Assembly (NCBI RefSeq): GCF_029227915.1
Contig: NC_079883.1
Span: forward strand, 24,430,001 to 24,490,000
DNA: 60,000 nucleotides
Reading direction: 5' to 3'
Source of the DNA: Hydractinia symbiolongicarpus
Taxonomy: Eukaryota > Cnidaria > Hydrozoa > Anthoathecata > Hydractiniidae
Part shown: piece after piece, positions 1 to 10,862 of the stretch
How positions within the stretch are numbered: the first letter of the stretch is position 1
Layout: every line of letters begins with the position of its first letter
The notes under the pieces: model-generated
The model's input: the letters and a program-made list of their open reading frames with translations, nothing else
The model's database searches: none
Told to the model about the DNA's origin: nothing
Translations under genes and position numbers: made by a program

Positions 1-286
1 AATATTTTCTGTAAGTTATTTCAGATGCGTTCTTTTTCACATCATTTCTTTTCACCCTTTTTTGACTTTTCTCTGCCTACGTGATTCTGTGCCCCAACGT
101 GTCTTGAAGCTTCATGCATCTCTTGATTTGAGGTAAAACCGCGAAAATGCCTACACGTGTTTTCATAATTTCAACTACAAGAAAACATTTTGTTTAACCG
201 ATTGCTTTGTAGATATTGTGCATGAAATTGCACAAGCTTGTCCAAGCCACGTAACATACGAAAAACATCCTTACTTCGTGTTTTAG

Positions 287-2313
287 GTCAAGTTTGTCCA
301 AAACTAAATCTTAGAAATGCTATCGTGAACTATAGTCAACCGAAGCGTACAGCTGGAGTTACTGCTCAAATAACTTGTTGGCCATCGTCACACTTCTACT
401 TGTGGGGTTCAAATAGCACTTCTTGTGAAAAATCTCTACGGTGGAGCGGTAACTATTACCGGGAGTGTTTAAGTAAAACGCAGTACGAAAAGCAGTGCGG
501 AAAAGTTGGTGGAAACGTGTTGTATCATGGCATCCAAGATGGCTACCTGCTGTGTGAAAAGCAAGGTGTGTATAGTAAATGTTGTTTAGGGTTGTATGTG
601 CCGAGAGGGAGGGAGGAGGGGCTTAAAGGGACTGCCGGGGGACAGGGACCTGCGTTTTTAGTCTATCTAGGAAAGAGGGAGGGAAGTTTTAATCTTATTG
701 AACCAATCTTGGTTATTGTTTTCTAATAAGTAACTTTATTAATTCCGTTTTATTTTATAGTATCATCAGCTTTAAGTGAGAGCAGCCACCATTCAACCAA
801 TCTGGTAGTTGGTACCGTAGTACCTGCATCGATCGTTTTCATGATCGTTCTGCTTATAGCTGTCTTTTATGTTCAGCGCAAACGCGCTCGGTTTGAACTT
901 GAAAGAGGAGCGGTTGCTATGAATTGTCGCAATGAGGCGATCAATTTAATCTTACCCAGCTACGACCAGTCAGAACAAGACAAACCGACCACGCCTCCGC
1001 CTGCGTTTGAAGATATATTTGAGCATGATGCTGCTGAGTCAGCAGAAACTGGTAAGTACTTGTTGTGAACTTCAAGTTGAAATCCTCAAAAAATACAAAA
1101 AAATTAAATTTCGTCTTATTTCTTCTTAAAAAATATTTATGATAGATTCGTGTGTTTTCCAATTAATTCGGAATATTTTTATATGCACTTTATAAAAAAA
1201 TGTAAAAAATATCCACTCGTGTGTATAGTACCTTACCCGCACTAATTTTAGCCAATCGTATAGATGTGTGCGTGTAAATTTTCGCGCGATGGCAATATGA
1301 TTTCGCGCAAATCTCACTTCTGCAAATAAGAACAAAATTTTCTCTTTTTACATGTTTTACTTTCATGCACACAATGAAATTATATTTTCGTGTGTGTTTA
1401 ATTTTCTGTAATTTATGTTCTAAATTTTGCACAATAACAAACTTGCGCGACTGTACGAAAATTAGGACGAATAAGATGTAAGAATTAGCGGGCGCCATTG
1501 GTGCAAAAAAGAAATCTATCTGTTAATTAGAGGTGATCTGCCTTTTAGAACGTTAATATTTTAAGGCTTATATTTGGTAAAGCGAGCATATTTTGTGTTT
1601 TTCGAGAATTGTTTGGAGGATTGTAGGACTGGGTTTGTTTCATATTTTTCAAAAAAAAAAAAGATATGTTGGTTTGTTTGTTTTTTGTAAATACGGAAAG
1701 AGTGCTAAATGGTGTTATTTCTAAATTTTCAAAATAGCAACGACCATATAAATCTTTATTATATTTCTCTACAAAAAACAATTTTTAAGAGCAGTTACTT
1801 CATTACCTGCAGATTAATTAGATGCTACGCTAATTAGAAAGATAAAAAGGTAAAATATACCCATTTCGTGTATAAAATAGGTCCGCTAATTATCTATCCG
1901 CTTTTTAGAAAGTTTTTATGACTAAAATTCAGCGTTGTAATGAAATCTGTGTGTTAATCAGAGGTACCTGCGTTTTGGAGTGTCGGTAAATTAGAGAAAA
2001 TACTGTATATAAAAGAAGGCATCATTTTTCCTAATTTTTGGGCCATAAAATACAAAATCTGTCTATTATTTTTAATTTTCACATCAAGATCTACAAAACC
2101 TAAATACCTAAATATCCTTGTATTGTGTTATTTTCCAAAGATGGAAAGTCAAATCATGGGCATGAGCACTGTGTAATGTGGCTTTTGTACAGACTTTAAT
2201 TTTCTAAACATAAAATATTTTTTAATTTCATTAAATTAGGAGAAATTCTCCTAGATTTAACAGATGTCAAGGCGTCTTATAATCTTACTGTGCTTAGGTA
2301 TGTTGAGCAGTGA
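287..2313 (+). CDS. Sushi (CCP) domain single-pass membrane protein, 3' part
   Basis: Three exons join in frame: 287-565, 761-1051 and 2240-2313 (TGA). The first encodes a sushi/CCP-like module: CPKL, then ITC, TSC, a Trp (RWSG) and REC, which gives the four Cys and one Trp of the family. A second module may begin near QCGKVGG. Exon 2 encodes a short Ser/His stalk, a hydrophobic segment (about VVGTVVPASIVFMIVLLIAV) and a basic stop-transfer (QRKRAR), so the protein is probably type I with a cytoplasmic tail of about 85 residues. The tail carries LPSY, which fits the LPxY form of WW-domain ligands (inference), and an acidic PPPAFEDIFEHD stretch. Exon 3 adds 24 residues ending RYVEQ. Upstream exons lie outside the window; bases 1-10 before GTAAGT might be one exon end. 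The ligand is unknown. The junction phases (1 and 1) are consistent, so the model is fairly firm; the family name beyond CCP receptor is not. Confidence 0.7.
1240..1466. mobile_element. Short inverted-repeat element (CTAATTTTCG family), copy 1
   Basis: This lies in the intron before the last exon of the sushi gene. It starts with ACTAATTTTA, ends with CGAAAATTAG and is rich in TTTCGCGC words, which are unusual in this AT-rich DNA. A clearer copy with the same ends and the same internal CG-rich words lies at 27317-27568. It is probably a non-autonomous DNA transposon. No target duplication could be fixed and the superfamily is unknown. Confidence 0.4.
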
Positions 2314-2395
2314 ACGAACTTTAACGTCAGTACCACGAGGACTTCCGCCTGCATATACCCCAAGAGAAGATAATAACGCCGTTGACGTTTAATAG

Positions 2396-2622
2396 TACTG
2401 GTTGATCCTCCCAAGACCTGAATCAAGTTGTTAAAAAAGATTACTAGTTGATTCTCCCAAGACCTGAATCAAGTTGTTAAGAAAGTTTACTGGTTGATTC
2501 TCCCAAGACCTGAATCAAGTTGTTAAGAAAGTTTACTGGTTGATTCTCCCAAGACCTGAATCAAGTTGTTAAGAAAGTTTACTGGTTGATTCTCCCAAGA
2601 CCTGAATCAAGTTATAAAGAAA
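2396..2622. repeat. 46-bp tandem repeat, five copies
   Basis: Five head-to-tail units start at 2396, 2442, 2488, 2534 and 2580, exactly 46 bp apart and nearly identical. Each unit contains TTGATTC, then an 11-base spacer, then GAATCAA, so every copy can form a 7-bp stem. The array begins 83 bases after the stop codon of the sushi-domain gene and probably lies in its 3' UTR, giving a row of small hairpins in the RNA. Confidence 0.9.
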
Positions 2623-3765
2623 TTTGTTAAGCTCAAACTCGTAACTTCCAACTTCTATAAATCAGGTTTTTCTAAAAAAAAAAGAAAAAGAAATTTAGCA
2701 CATTTGAAACGTTTGTGGTATTGGTTTCAGCCTTTCTAATTCAATTTTTTTTCTAGCCAGCATTTACCCATTTCACGTCTTTAAAAAAATGTCGCCTTGA
2801 ATTTTCGTTTTTATGATTCACCTTGGCAATCCACAGTTTTACGTTGTGATATGAACTTTAATTTTGGTGTCTGACATCGGCAATTTACCTTTTAAATTCG
2901 AGCTTTTCTTTTCCAAATCAGCTTGTTCACATTGAAAGTACTTAATTTTGTTTAGGGTAATAAGCAAAATGCTTTAGCAACCACTTTATGATCTTGATTG
3001 ATTCTTGCATTTAAGGAATACTCTCTATCGCTTTTCTACTTATACTTTTTATATACTTACGATAGATTCAAGGCAATCGAAGAATTCTATAAATTGAAGA
3101 AAAAATTTTCCTTGGCAGAACTTTGCCTTTTTTTCCCAAATAACCTCGGCATTCACCTCGTTGCTTGCTGTGTTCTGACGTGAATTAGAAAGGCTGGGTT
3201 TGAAACCGAAATATTAAAAAGTCACCACATTTTTAATATTTTAGAATTGTATATATTCATTTTTAAGGCAGTGTAAAACTATTTTACGGTCAATCTGGTA
3301 ATATGCTATTTTTATTGGTACTTGTTTTGGTTTAACTTTTATATTACAATATAACAAAAAATGAACCGTTTTTTTTTTCTTGTCTAATAATTGAAAAGCT
3401 CTACAGTGTTCAAATTTTACAACTCACACAACAGCATTGTTTCGTTCACTTTCTTGTTTTGTATATATAATTTACATGCACTCTTTAGACAGTATATTTT
3501 GTCGAAGGTATATTTTTATATTTTACAATAAATTCTCCGAGCACCCTCTCTCTTTAAGAAGACAAAAATATCAAAAAACGCTTTGGTGCAGGAAGACTTA
3601 ACAGAGAATTTTCCGAAATTATAGTTTGTATAAAAACTGGTACAAGAAAATATTTTTTTAAAGATTTTTTGTATTTTATTCAGTGTGTTCACGTGTATCT
3701 ATTGATAACATCCTGTTTTAGCGAAAATACTACGAAAAATTATTTGTTGTGTTCACAACTTTTAC
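2623..3765 (+). other. Probable 3' UTR and flank of the sushi-domain gene
   Basis: No convincing exon is seen. The first good poly(A) signal after the stop is AATAAA at 3527-3532, so the 3' UTR may be about 1.2 kb long. The small open frames here have no recognisable family and no splice context. Confidence 0.4.
3527..3532 (+). terminator. Candidate poly(A) signal of the sushi-domain gene
   Basis: AATAAA on the coding strand about 1.2 kb after the stop codon. It is chosen only because it is the first canonical hexamer downstream; transcript ends would decide. Confidence 0.35.
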
Positions 3766-3819
3766 GGTGAGCCATACTTCATGGAACAACTTAAGTTGTT
3801 GCATGAAGTATGGCTCACC
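3766..3819. repeat. 54-bp palindrome without spacer
   Basis: Two 27-base arms meet directly at 3792/3793 and are reverse complements at 26 of 27 positions. The arm starts GGTGAGCCATACTTCATG and the centre is CAACTTAAGTTG. No longer terminal repeat is seen around it. It could be a tiny foldback element, a cruciform-forming site or a hairpin RNA. Confidence 0.9.
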
Positions 3820-6234
3820 CATATTTAGAGTTAAAATTTCCATATGTATAAAGTTATTTATGATAAATCAGCCAACAAATAAATAAGAAAAGTTTTAAAA
3901 ACACATGTTAAAATTTTATTTTTAATTTATAAAGTAGCACGAAGCTTTTCGTAACTGAGTTATTGTCGAAATTGTCAAGTAAAATTATAAAATTATTCTT
4001 TCTATGTTATTACTTTTACAGGGTAAATTTGTTTTTCTGAATTTACACAGCCGGTTTTTCAGGAGGATTTTGTCCCTTCTTGTGGAAAAAGGTTTTCCGT
4101 TTTTTTCTTTCCATTGAAATATACATTTTACCCCGTTCGTCCTAGGAATTTAGCTCTGCCAGGACGGGACGAGACAAAATTGTGCTGAGACAAAAATGTT
4201 TCCATGATTTTAGTATAATTATTGATGGGAGCAGGGTCCTGACAAAACGTCTCGCCCCGGCAATTGTCCTGTCTCCGTCTCTCATGCAAACAGACCATAA
4301 GTTTATGAAAAAGGAAAATGCAACGTTCCAGGTTTGTTGCCTAATACGAAAAAATTCAGAAGCTTTGCCGCTGTTCTTGATGTTAAAAAGGCAAGAACTC
4401 CTGGGACGAGGTTCTCTTTATCCCCTTATTTTTGATGGGATTTCGTGATCCTAAATTTAATTCAATAACGTGTTAAATATAACGCTTTTATAATACTCGA
4501 TTCTAGCGTGTAATTTGCTTACGGAAAATAAATTTACCAAGTGTAATCTACCTTTTTTTATTAACTTCAGTTTCAGCTCTTCCTTTTTTGCTTTCTATAT
4601 TATATGTACAAAGAAGTTCTAAGGTAAAAGAGGTTGTTTCAAAATATACAAAATTAAAAAGAAATTTATGAATTATATTCATTCTTCCGGTTATTTTACC
4701 TGGCCAAGCCGTAATCGTGAACGTGAACAGTTCCTAATACGCATCCTCGTCCCAGGCTTTGTTGCCTAATGTCAAAGCCAGTGTAGCGCTTACTTAATGG
4801 GTAAAAAGTTTCTTCACCGCGCCGGTTTCGATGTCAAAAAGACAAGAATCCCCGGAGACGCATGCCCTGGGGAAGGTTTGCTTAATACGAGAAAATTCAA
4901 AAGCTTTATTTTGTTATAGAACACGCAATAGTAATGGTCAATTCACATTTCTGTTTTTTGTTAATCATATATTTAACGTAAATATTTTTGTCCTATCGTT
5001 ACAGGCCGTAAGAACGCAGAATCGTTTCGGCAGTTGCTGCTACACAAAAAGGACTGCGTTGTTATTATATATTGTATGAGATATCGGTGGTATTGAGTTT
5101 TGATGAATAGCTGCATTTTGCCAAGCTTTTAGTCTCCTAGTTCTCTCTTTTACACAACCGACCTTGTGTCCCATGGTGCATTCTTGTTTCCGGAGAATCT
5201 TTCCGTTTTTATTAAATATTTGAATATCATGAGAAAACGGCTCAGGGGCTAAGAGGCCCTGGAGACGGCGAGGAGGGATATGTGATCAACCTAGTTCCCG
5301 TGTCTTATTGTTCAATTGTTATTTATTAATTTATTTCGTAAATTGTTAACGTGATCACACAGTCATGTTTTTGGTGGCCGTTGAAAATGAAAGGTAAACA
5401 CAAAAAAATAAAAGGGCAGTGCACTCAATTATTAATGTTTATAATGTACAAATTCTTCTATTTTGTGTGCCGCAGTGGTGTAAATTTTTTGCTTTCATTG
5501 TAGTTTTGATTTTGGACTTTTTATTTCTTGTATAAAAACTTCTGATTTCCTAATTACTAACCATTAGCTAGCTAGTTATCATATCTCTAGCTAAATTTTT
5601 AGGTAGCGCTACAGCAGCTTAGAGATTATACTGTGGTAGGCCCTTTCTCCTTATCAACTCACATTCTATCTTAATTTTAAATTCAACATTTGAATCTCAC
5701 AAGCAGTCCGGGCTAAACTAACTCAGCATTCAATTTATTATGTATTACCTAGCTATATACTTTATGTCAGCAAAAAATTGCCAAAATAAAATGTTATTCT
5801 CCTAGTTGGAATGTCACATGGTACAACTTTCAGTTGAGGAAAAATATGGACGTTTAATAAACATTCAGATTCTATGGAAAATTTAGCCCCTTTTTATGAT
5901 AGGTAGGTGAACGGGTGAATGGCGTGTTTTCCCTCAAATCATAATGGCCACCCTGAAAAATACGGATTTGTAATTTGTTTAAAAGTATCACGTGACATTT
6001 GTCAACTAGAAGAAAATATTTACGGTTTACCTACTTCATATCAGCAAATTTGTGTTTTGCATTGGCAATTTATATATACATGAATAACAGTGTAATGAAT
6101 CTGGTGCGGAAATGAGTTCAAAACTGATCATTTCGTATCGTACATTTCTGATCACACACCTGTTTTGCGTCTTGTTGGCTGGCTTAGATATGCTAACTCA
6201 AATCAATCAGCATTTGAAGTACAGATCGAAAACA
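3820..6234. other. Intergenic region with decayed repeat fragments
   Basis: No gene is recognised. Between about 4140 and 5290 there are related pieces in both orientations. CCTGGGACGAGG (near 4399) is mirrored by CCTCGTCCCAGG (near 4746), and a GCTTAATACGA-type block before AAAATTCAAAAGCTTT occurs near 4340 and again near 4880. This suggests remnants of one GC-rich repeat family. The open frames here overlap these repeats and have no family resemblance. Confidence 0.4.
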
Positions 6235-7865
6235 TCTTCTCGACAAACTGAGAACACATTGACTACCCACTATCAAAAATACAAAAAATAAATAATCCTG
6301 GAAAGACAGTCATAAGTTTGGTATTCACTCACACAAGTAACATATCATTATTCACTGATTACCATTAACAAAATAACGTTAAAGAATTAAAATTTACGTC
6401 AAGGGTACTATCGATTTCATCAATAAAATTGAACAGCAACCCAAAATTTCAAAAGACGTCCTCCTAATCTCAATAGATGTTAGATCACTTTATACTAATA
6501 TACACCGCACAAATGTTAAAAGCTGTTAAACAATCCCTGGAGAAAAGACCATCCACAATTTCTACTAATGTTTACTGTTATGGACTCACTACATACAAAC
6601 AAAAAAATGTGGAATGGGTATACACTAAAAATAGAACATCCACCATCTTTAAAGAAATATTATATTCGGTCAAGCATGATGGATTTGAAAAATTTAACAA
6701 TGCCAAAGAAAACTGCTATCAATTATTACAAACATTTCTCAAGCAAAGGCTACAAGAATTCTTTGCAAAAATCTCCTAAAAATAAATTTAAAAAAGTTTT
6801 CCCAGCAAATATGACATTTATATTGAGACATAACAGAACAATGCCAAATGTCTACCAAATTATTAAAAAACATGGAAACATCTATTGCAAGATAGAAAAC
6901 GGAATCTATTTTGTCACAGGGAAATGAATTTCAAATCAACCAGTGCAGCTTCATGACACATCAATGAGATAACAACAAAAAAGATAAAATTTCAACCTAT
7001 CATCGCCCAAATACTATGTTTTAAAGCGACGATACGTACCTACACATATAATGCTGCACAAGTCATTGATAAATACCTGAAACTGCTTTGTAAATAAACT
7101 AGAAAGACTTTTCTGATATTCTGAAAGTGTAGCCATTGCTATACCTGGAAGAAAAAATACATTGAGTCACTTATCAGCAACATCCCAGTTACGAGACCAT
7201 TGAGAACATACTAGACAAAATATATGATAAACACAAATTCCCAAATATATATGCATTTGATTGATCCTTAAACGCTTAATGTTAAAGCTGACAAACAAAA
7301 GTTTTTTATATTTCAAATTAATTTTACATGCAAACAGATGGATGCACAATTGAGGCCCCTTGTCTGTGTTATTGTCTGATATTTGAATGACAAAGTTAAA
7401 GCCGATGTTGTAAAGCCTTTAAAACTAAAATTTTACAAACAATTTGTTGATAACATTATCACTAGGAGAAACAAACAATATCCTGATTTAGTCTTCTCAA
7501 AACTAAACAATTGCCGCATAAATATGAAATTTACATAGAAGTTAATCTGGAAAGATTTTTGGACACACAAATTCTATCTGAAAACAATAGCATTTAAGAA
7601 AGAAACGAAACTAGTCCATTGGATTTCAAAAAGACCAAAACGATATAAAAGAAATGCAACAAGAGGTGAGCTATATGGATCAAGGAGAATCGCTTATAAC
7701 TTCGAAGATAAAATAAACAAAATATATACATATAAAATACTTGAAAGCTGGGTATCCAGTGCCCATCATTGAAAGTTAATAAAGTTGTTTGGAGCATTAA
7801 AAAACAAGAATGAAGAGGATATAATACCCAAGTTTCTATTCAAAATACAAAAAAAAAAATCCATA
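6235..7865 (+). pseudogene. Decayed Penelope-like retroelement (reverse transcriptase remnant)
   Basis: Read across several frames, the reverse transcriptase of Penelope-like elements can be followed in order. The blocks are VKDTTDFINKIEQQPKISK then ISIDVRSLYTNI (about 6396-6503), TDGCT before a damaged GGPLS-type motif (near 7335), and the catalytic box, read as QFVDNII at 7440-7460. Next come KRPKRYKRNATRGELYGSRR (about 7630-7700) and DIIPKFLFKIQKKK (near 7820). In active elements the box is a variant of YVDD; here the second Asp is Asn. Stops and frameshifts occur throughout, so no protein is made. No GIY-YIG endonuclease can be followed and no terminal repeats were found. It is a dead copy upstream of the WDR62-like gene. 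Confidence 0.8.
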
Positions 7866-10862
7866 TTTTGAGTGGCCAAATGTTGTTAAAAAAAGTGAAG
7901 ATTAGGAAAGAGAAAAAAAAAGGAAAAAATAATGTTATATTTTAGATTTGATTTTAACATTTTTCAATATTTTTAACAGCAATTAACAAAAGTCCTTAGC
8001 ACTAAGTTATAAAATACATCTCAATAAAACTTAGAAATGATACCATATTGCTCTATTGCTATTCTAATATGCTCAATGAGATTGCACAGATTTAAATAGA
8101 TTAGAATAGCATTCAACACAAAAGAAAAAATGTTTTTCAGGATTGTGTTATAGAAAGAGCATGGAAATCTTAATTAAGGGAAGAAATTAAATCACATAAT
8201 GTAAACTCCAGTCAGATTAATTATTACTAGTCGATAAGGCCTGTGGAGAAATCCACTTAGGCAAAAGGACAATGGAAAAAAGGTAGAGGTTGTATAGTAG
8301 AGGTTGGGATGCTGATCAAAATGATGTATAGAATTATATGATTTTGGCGAATGCCTAAGAAGATATAGGGGTTTAAGAATTTTGCTGATGTCATCAAACA
8401 AAATTTTTTTTCAGAAATTTGTATTCCTGGTGCCTTTATTTTATAGATCTTGACGTCCATATTATTTTAATATTAAAGTCTGGTAAATTACAGAACAAAT
8501 TTATAGGTGATGTTTTAGAGACTTTATCAAAGAAAATTGTGAAGAATATAATAGACTTTGCAAAAGTCACACACAGACACACGGAAGCTCGGTATTATTA
8601 TAAGAGATTATTCATTTCATTTCATTTGAGCATATAAGTAAAATATAAGTAAAGTAATAACCAAAAAAAATTAGACTCACTTAACTTATTTTTATGTGCA
8701 TCTTTTTTTGAAGAGACTTGCTAGGATAAGCTTACCTTTGAAATAAGTTGATTTTATATGAAAGAGCTTTAATCGGCTCTTACGATTTTGGGCTTCAACT
8801 TCCACTATGATAAAGTAGTATGAATAGGTATATAGAAAATTAATGTTCTCAGCCATTCAATTTGATGTTTTAAATATTTACCATAATTTTTTATTAGTAA
8901 TTATAATGATTTTTTACAATTTTATGCTTAGATCTCCTTGTGAGAGCTATATTCCAGATTGTGATTGGATGTGCATGCAAGCAGCTTTTTTAACCTTAAC
9001 GCTTGCTTAGTCCCAAGAAAGAAAAGATTTGTTTTGAGGTTTTACGTATGATAATGCGTAATGATAATGTTATAAGGTGGAGATAATCATTTTTAAATTG
9101 GTAGAAACAATTCCTAAGGCGTTCCATGCCAAGAGTGTTGAAAGCCAAACTTGTTTTGTAGACATTTTCCCTAAAAACTTTAAAACTAATTAACTTTTAC
9201 TGATATAACTTGATAAATTCCATGGTTTGAATTACTAATTGCATAGTAAAAGGTTGTCCTTCAGAACCACTTTACTAAAAAAAATGAATTTGAGAATACT
9301 TCATTTTTTATTTCTTCTGTATATATGTATTTTTTTTTTTTTTTTTAATATAAAATCCAGTAAAAAAGGCAGAAGCTGCACATTTGTATTTATTATGAAA
9401 CATTTCCTTATTTTATTCTGCCCCTGTTGTAAGCTGTAAGCATAAGGTATTGCTTTTAAATAGTGTATTTTTTTCCAGCTTTATTTATTACTTTGAACAA
9501 TTGAGAATCAACATTGTACCCTTAAAACATTGTTGCAGCTAAGTATTCTGAAATAGCCCCTCGGAATGTAAGTTACTTGTAGATTGTTTAATATAACGTT
9601 TTTTGTTGAGAATCTCTATTTAATTCAACCTTTTTTAAAGTTTAATTACGATTTGTTAATTTGTTCTAAAACAATTCTTTATAATTATAAGAAAAAATTC
9701 AATCATTTATGTTGTTATGAATATTGTGTTGTTGGTGCTAAGGGGATTATTAATTCAAGATAAAGGCAGTCATGGTGCATTTTAAGCACTTGTTTGTCAT
9801 TGATTATGAAAGCATAAATTAGATGTTAAGTCAGTTTCTATACAGTAGAAAACAAGATTAATTAGACTGACAATATGATTTTTTTAGCTGAAAAAAATCT
9901 GATATTTATTTAACTTTTTTTTATATATTTATGTTATCTGATATATACTTTCGATACTTTATTATGTGGTAGAGGTTACTTTATATCAAAATTGTATTTG
10001 TTTTTTCTGCAAGCAGAATGCTGTATTTTAGTGACATATTAGGCTAAATGTCCAAGGATTATAATGTATGCCTACTTCTGTTTTAATATAAAAGCTTATA
10101 TATACCAGACATACCAAGAAACTGTATTTTGTGTTGCTCACAATGGAAGTTGAATTATTTATTTAAAATCTCCTTTTTGCAAAAACGTCTTGCTCAAAGA
10201 AGAAACTTAAGTAAAAAACTTCAATTAATTATACTTTTAAAGCTTAAATTGACTTTCCCAAATTATTTAATATTAAAAAAATGTCTGGAAAACTTTTCAT
10301 TATAAGAAGAAGATTTGATGATTTAAGGTCTACCTTTTTGTAGCTAGGCAGTTTAAAAACAAAGTCATGGCAACAGAAGTAGATTTGTTCTCTTTTTATA
10401 GAAAAGTTGCTTGACATTACGAACTTAAGGAAACTACACTATTCTTCCTCAATGAAGTTGTGGAAAGAGTACTTCCTGTTTTTTAATTACTCCCACACCA
10501 CTAAGTATAAATCGATTATGTCTATATTGTGAAGCTAGAGCATGTTAATTGTACAGTTTACTATACCACCTTTGTTTATATAGTACATATCAATATTTAA
10601 CCTACAGATTTGATGTTATTTTTACAGTGTTGATAGTAAAAATTATGCTATCAGCTTTTCTTTGGAAGTAAAGTTTATTTTAATTGTGGGAAGACAGCTG
10701 CTAATTTAGTTGTTGCATGTTGAACAAACTATATGTATTATTGAATATGTAATTTTCACTGATTTAACAATGGTTAAATGATCTGAATATTTTATTGTCA
10801 TCATTTAATGAAGCTTAAACAGTGCAATAATTTATGTTTTGTTTTGTAAAGTATAAGAAAGT
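7866..10862. other. Intergenic region upstream of the MAPKBP1/WDR62 gene
   Basis: About 3 kb of AT-rich DNA with no recognisable exon, RNA gene or intact element. There are long A and T runs (for example near 7850 and 9330). The promoter and any untranslated exons of the following gene probably lie in the last part, but no core promoter motif can be fixed by eye. Confidence 0.5.

Noticed and set aside
4182-5079. Frames of 88 and 82 codons
   Set aside because: They overlap duplicated GC-rich repeat fragments and share the same repeated block, so they are more likely repeat sequence than genes.
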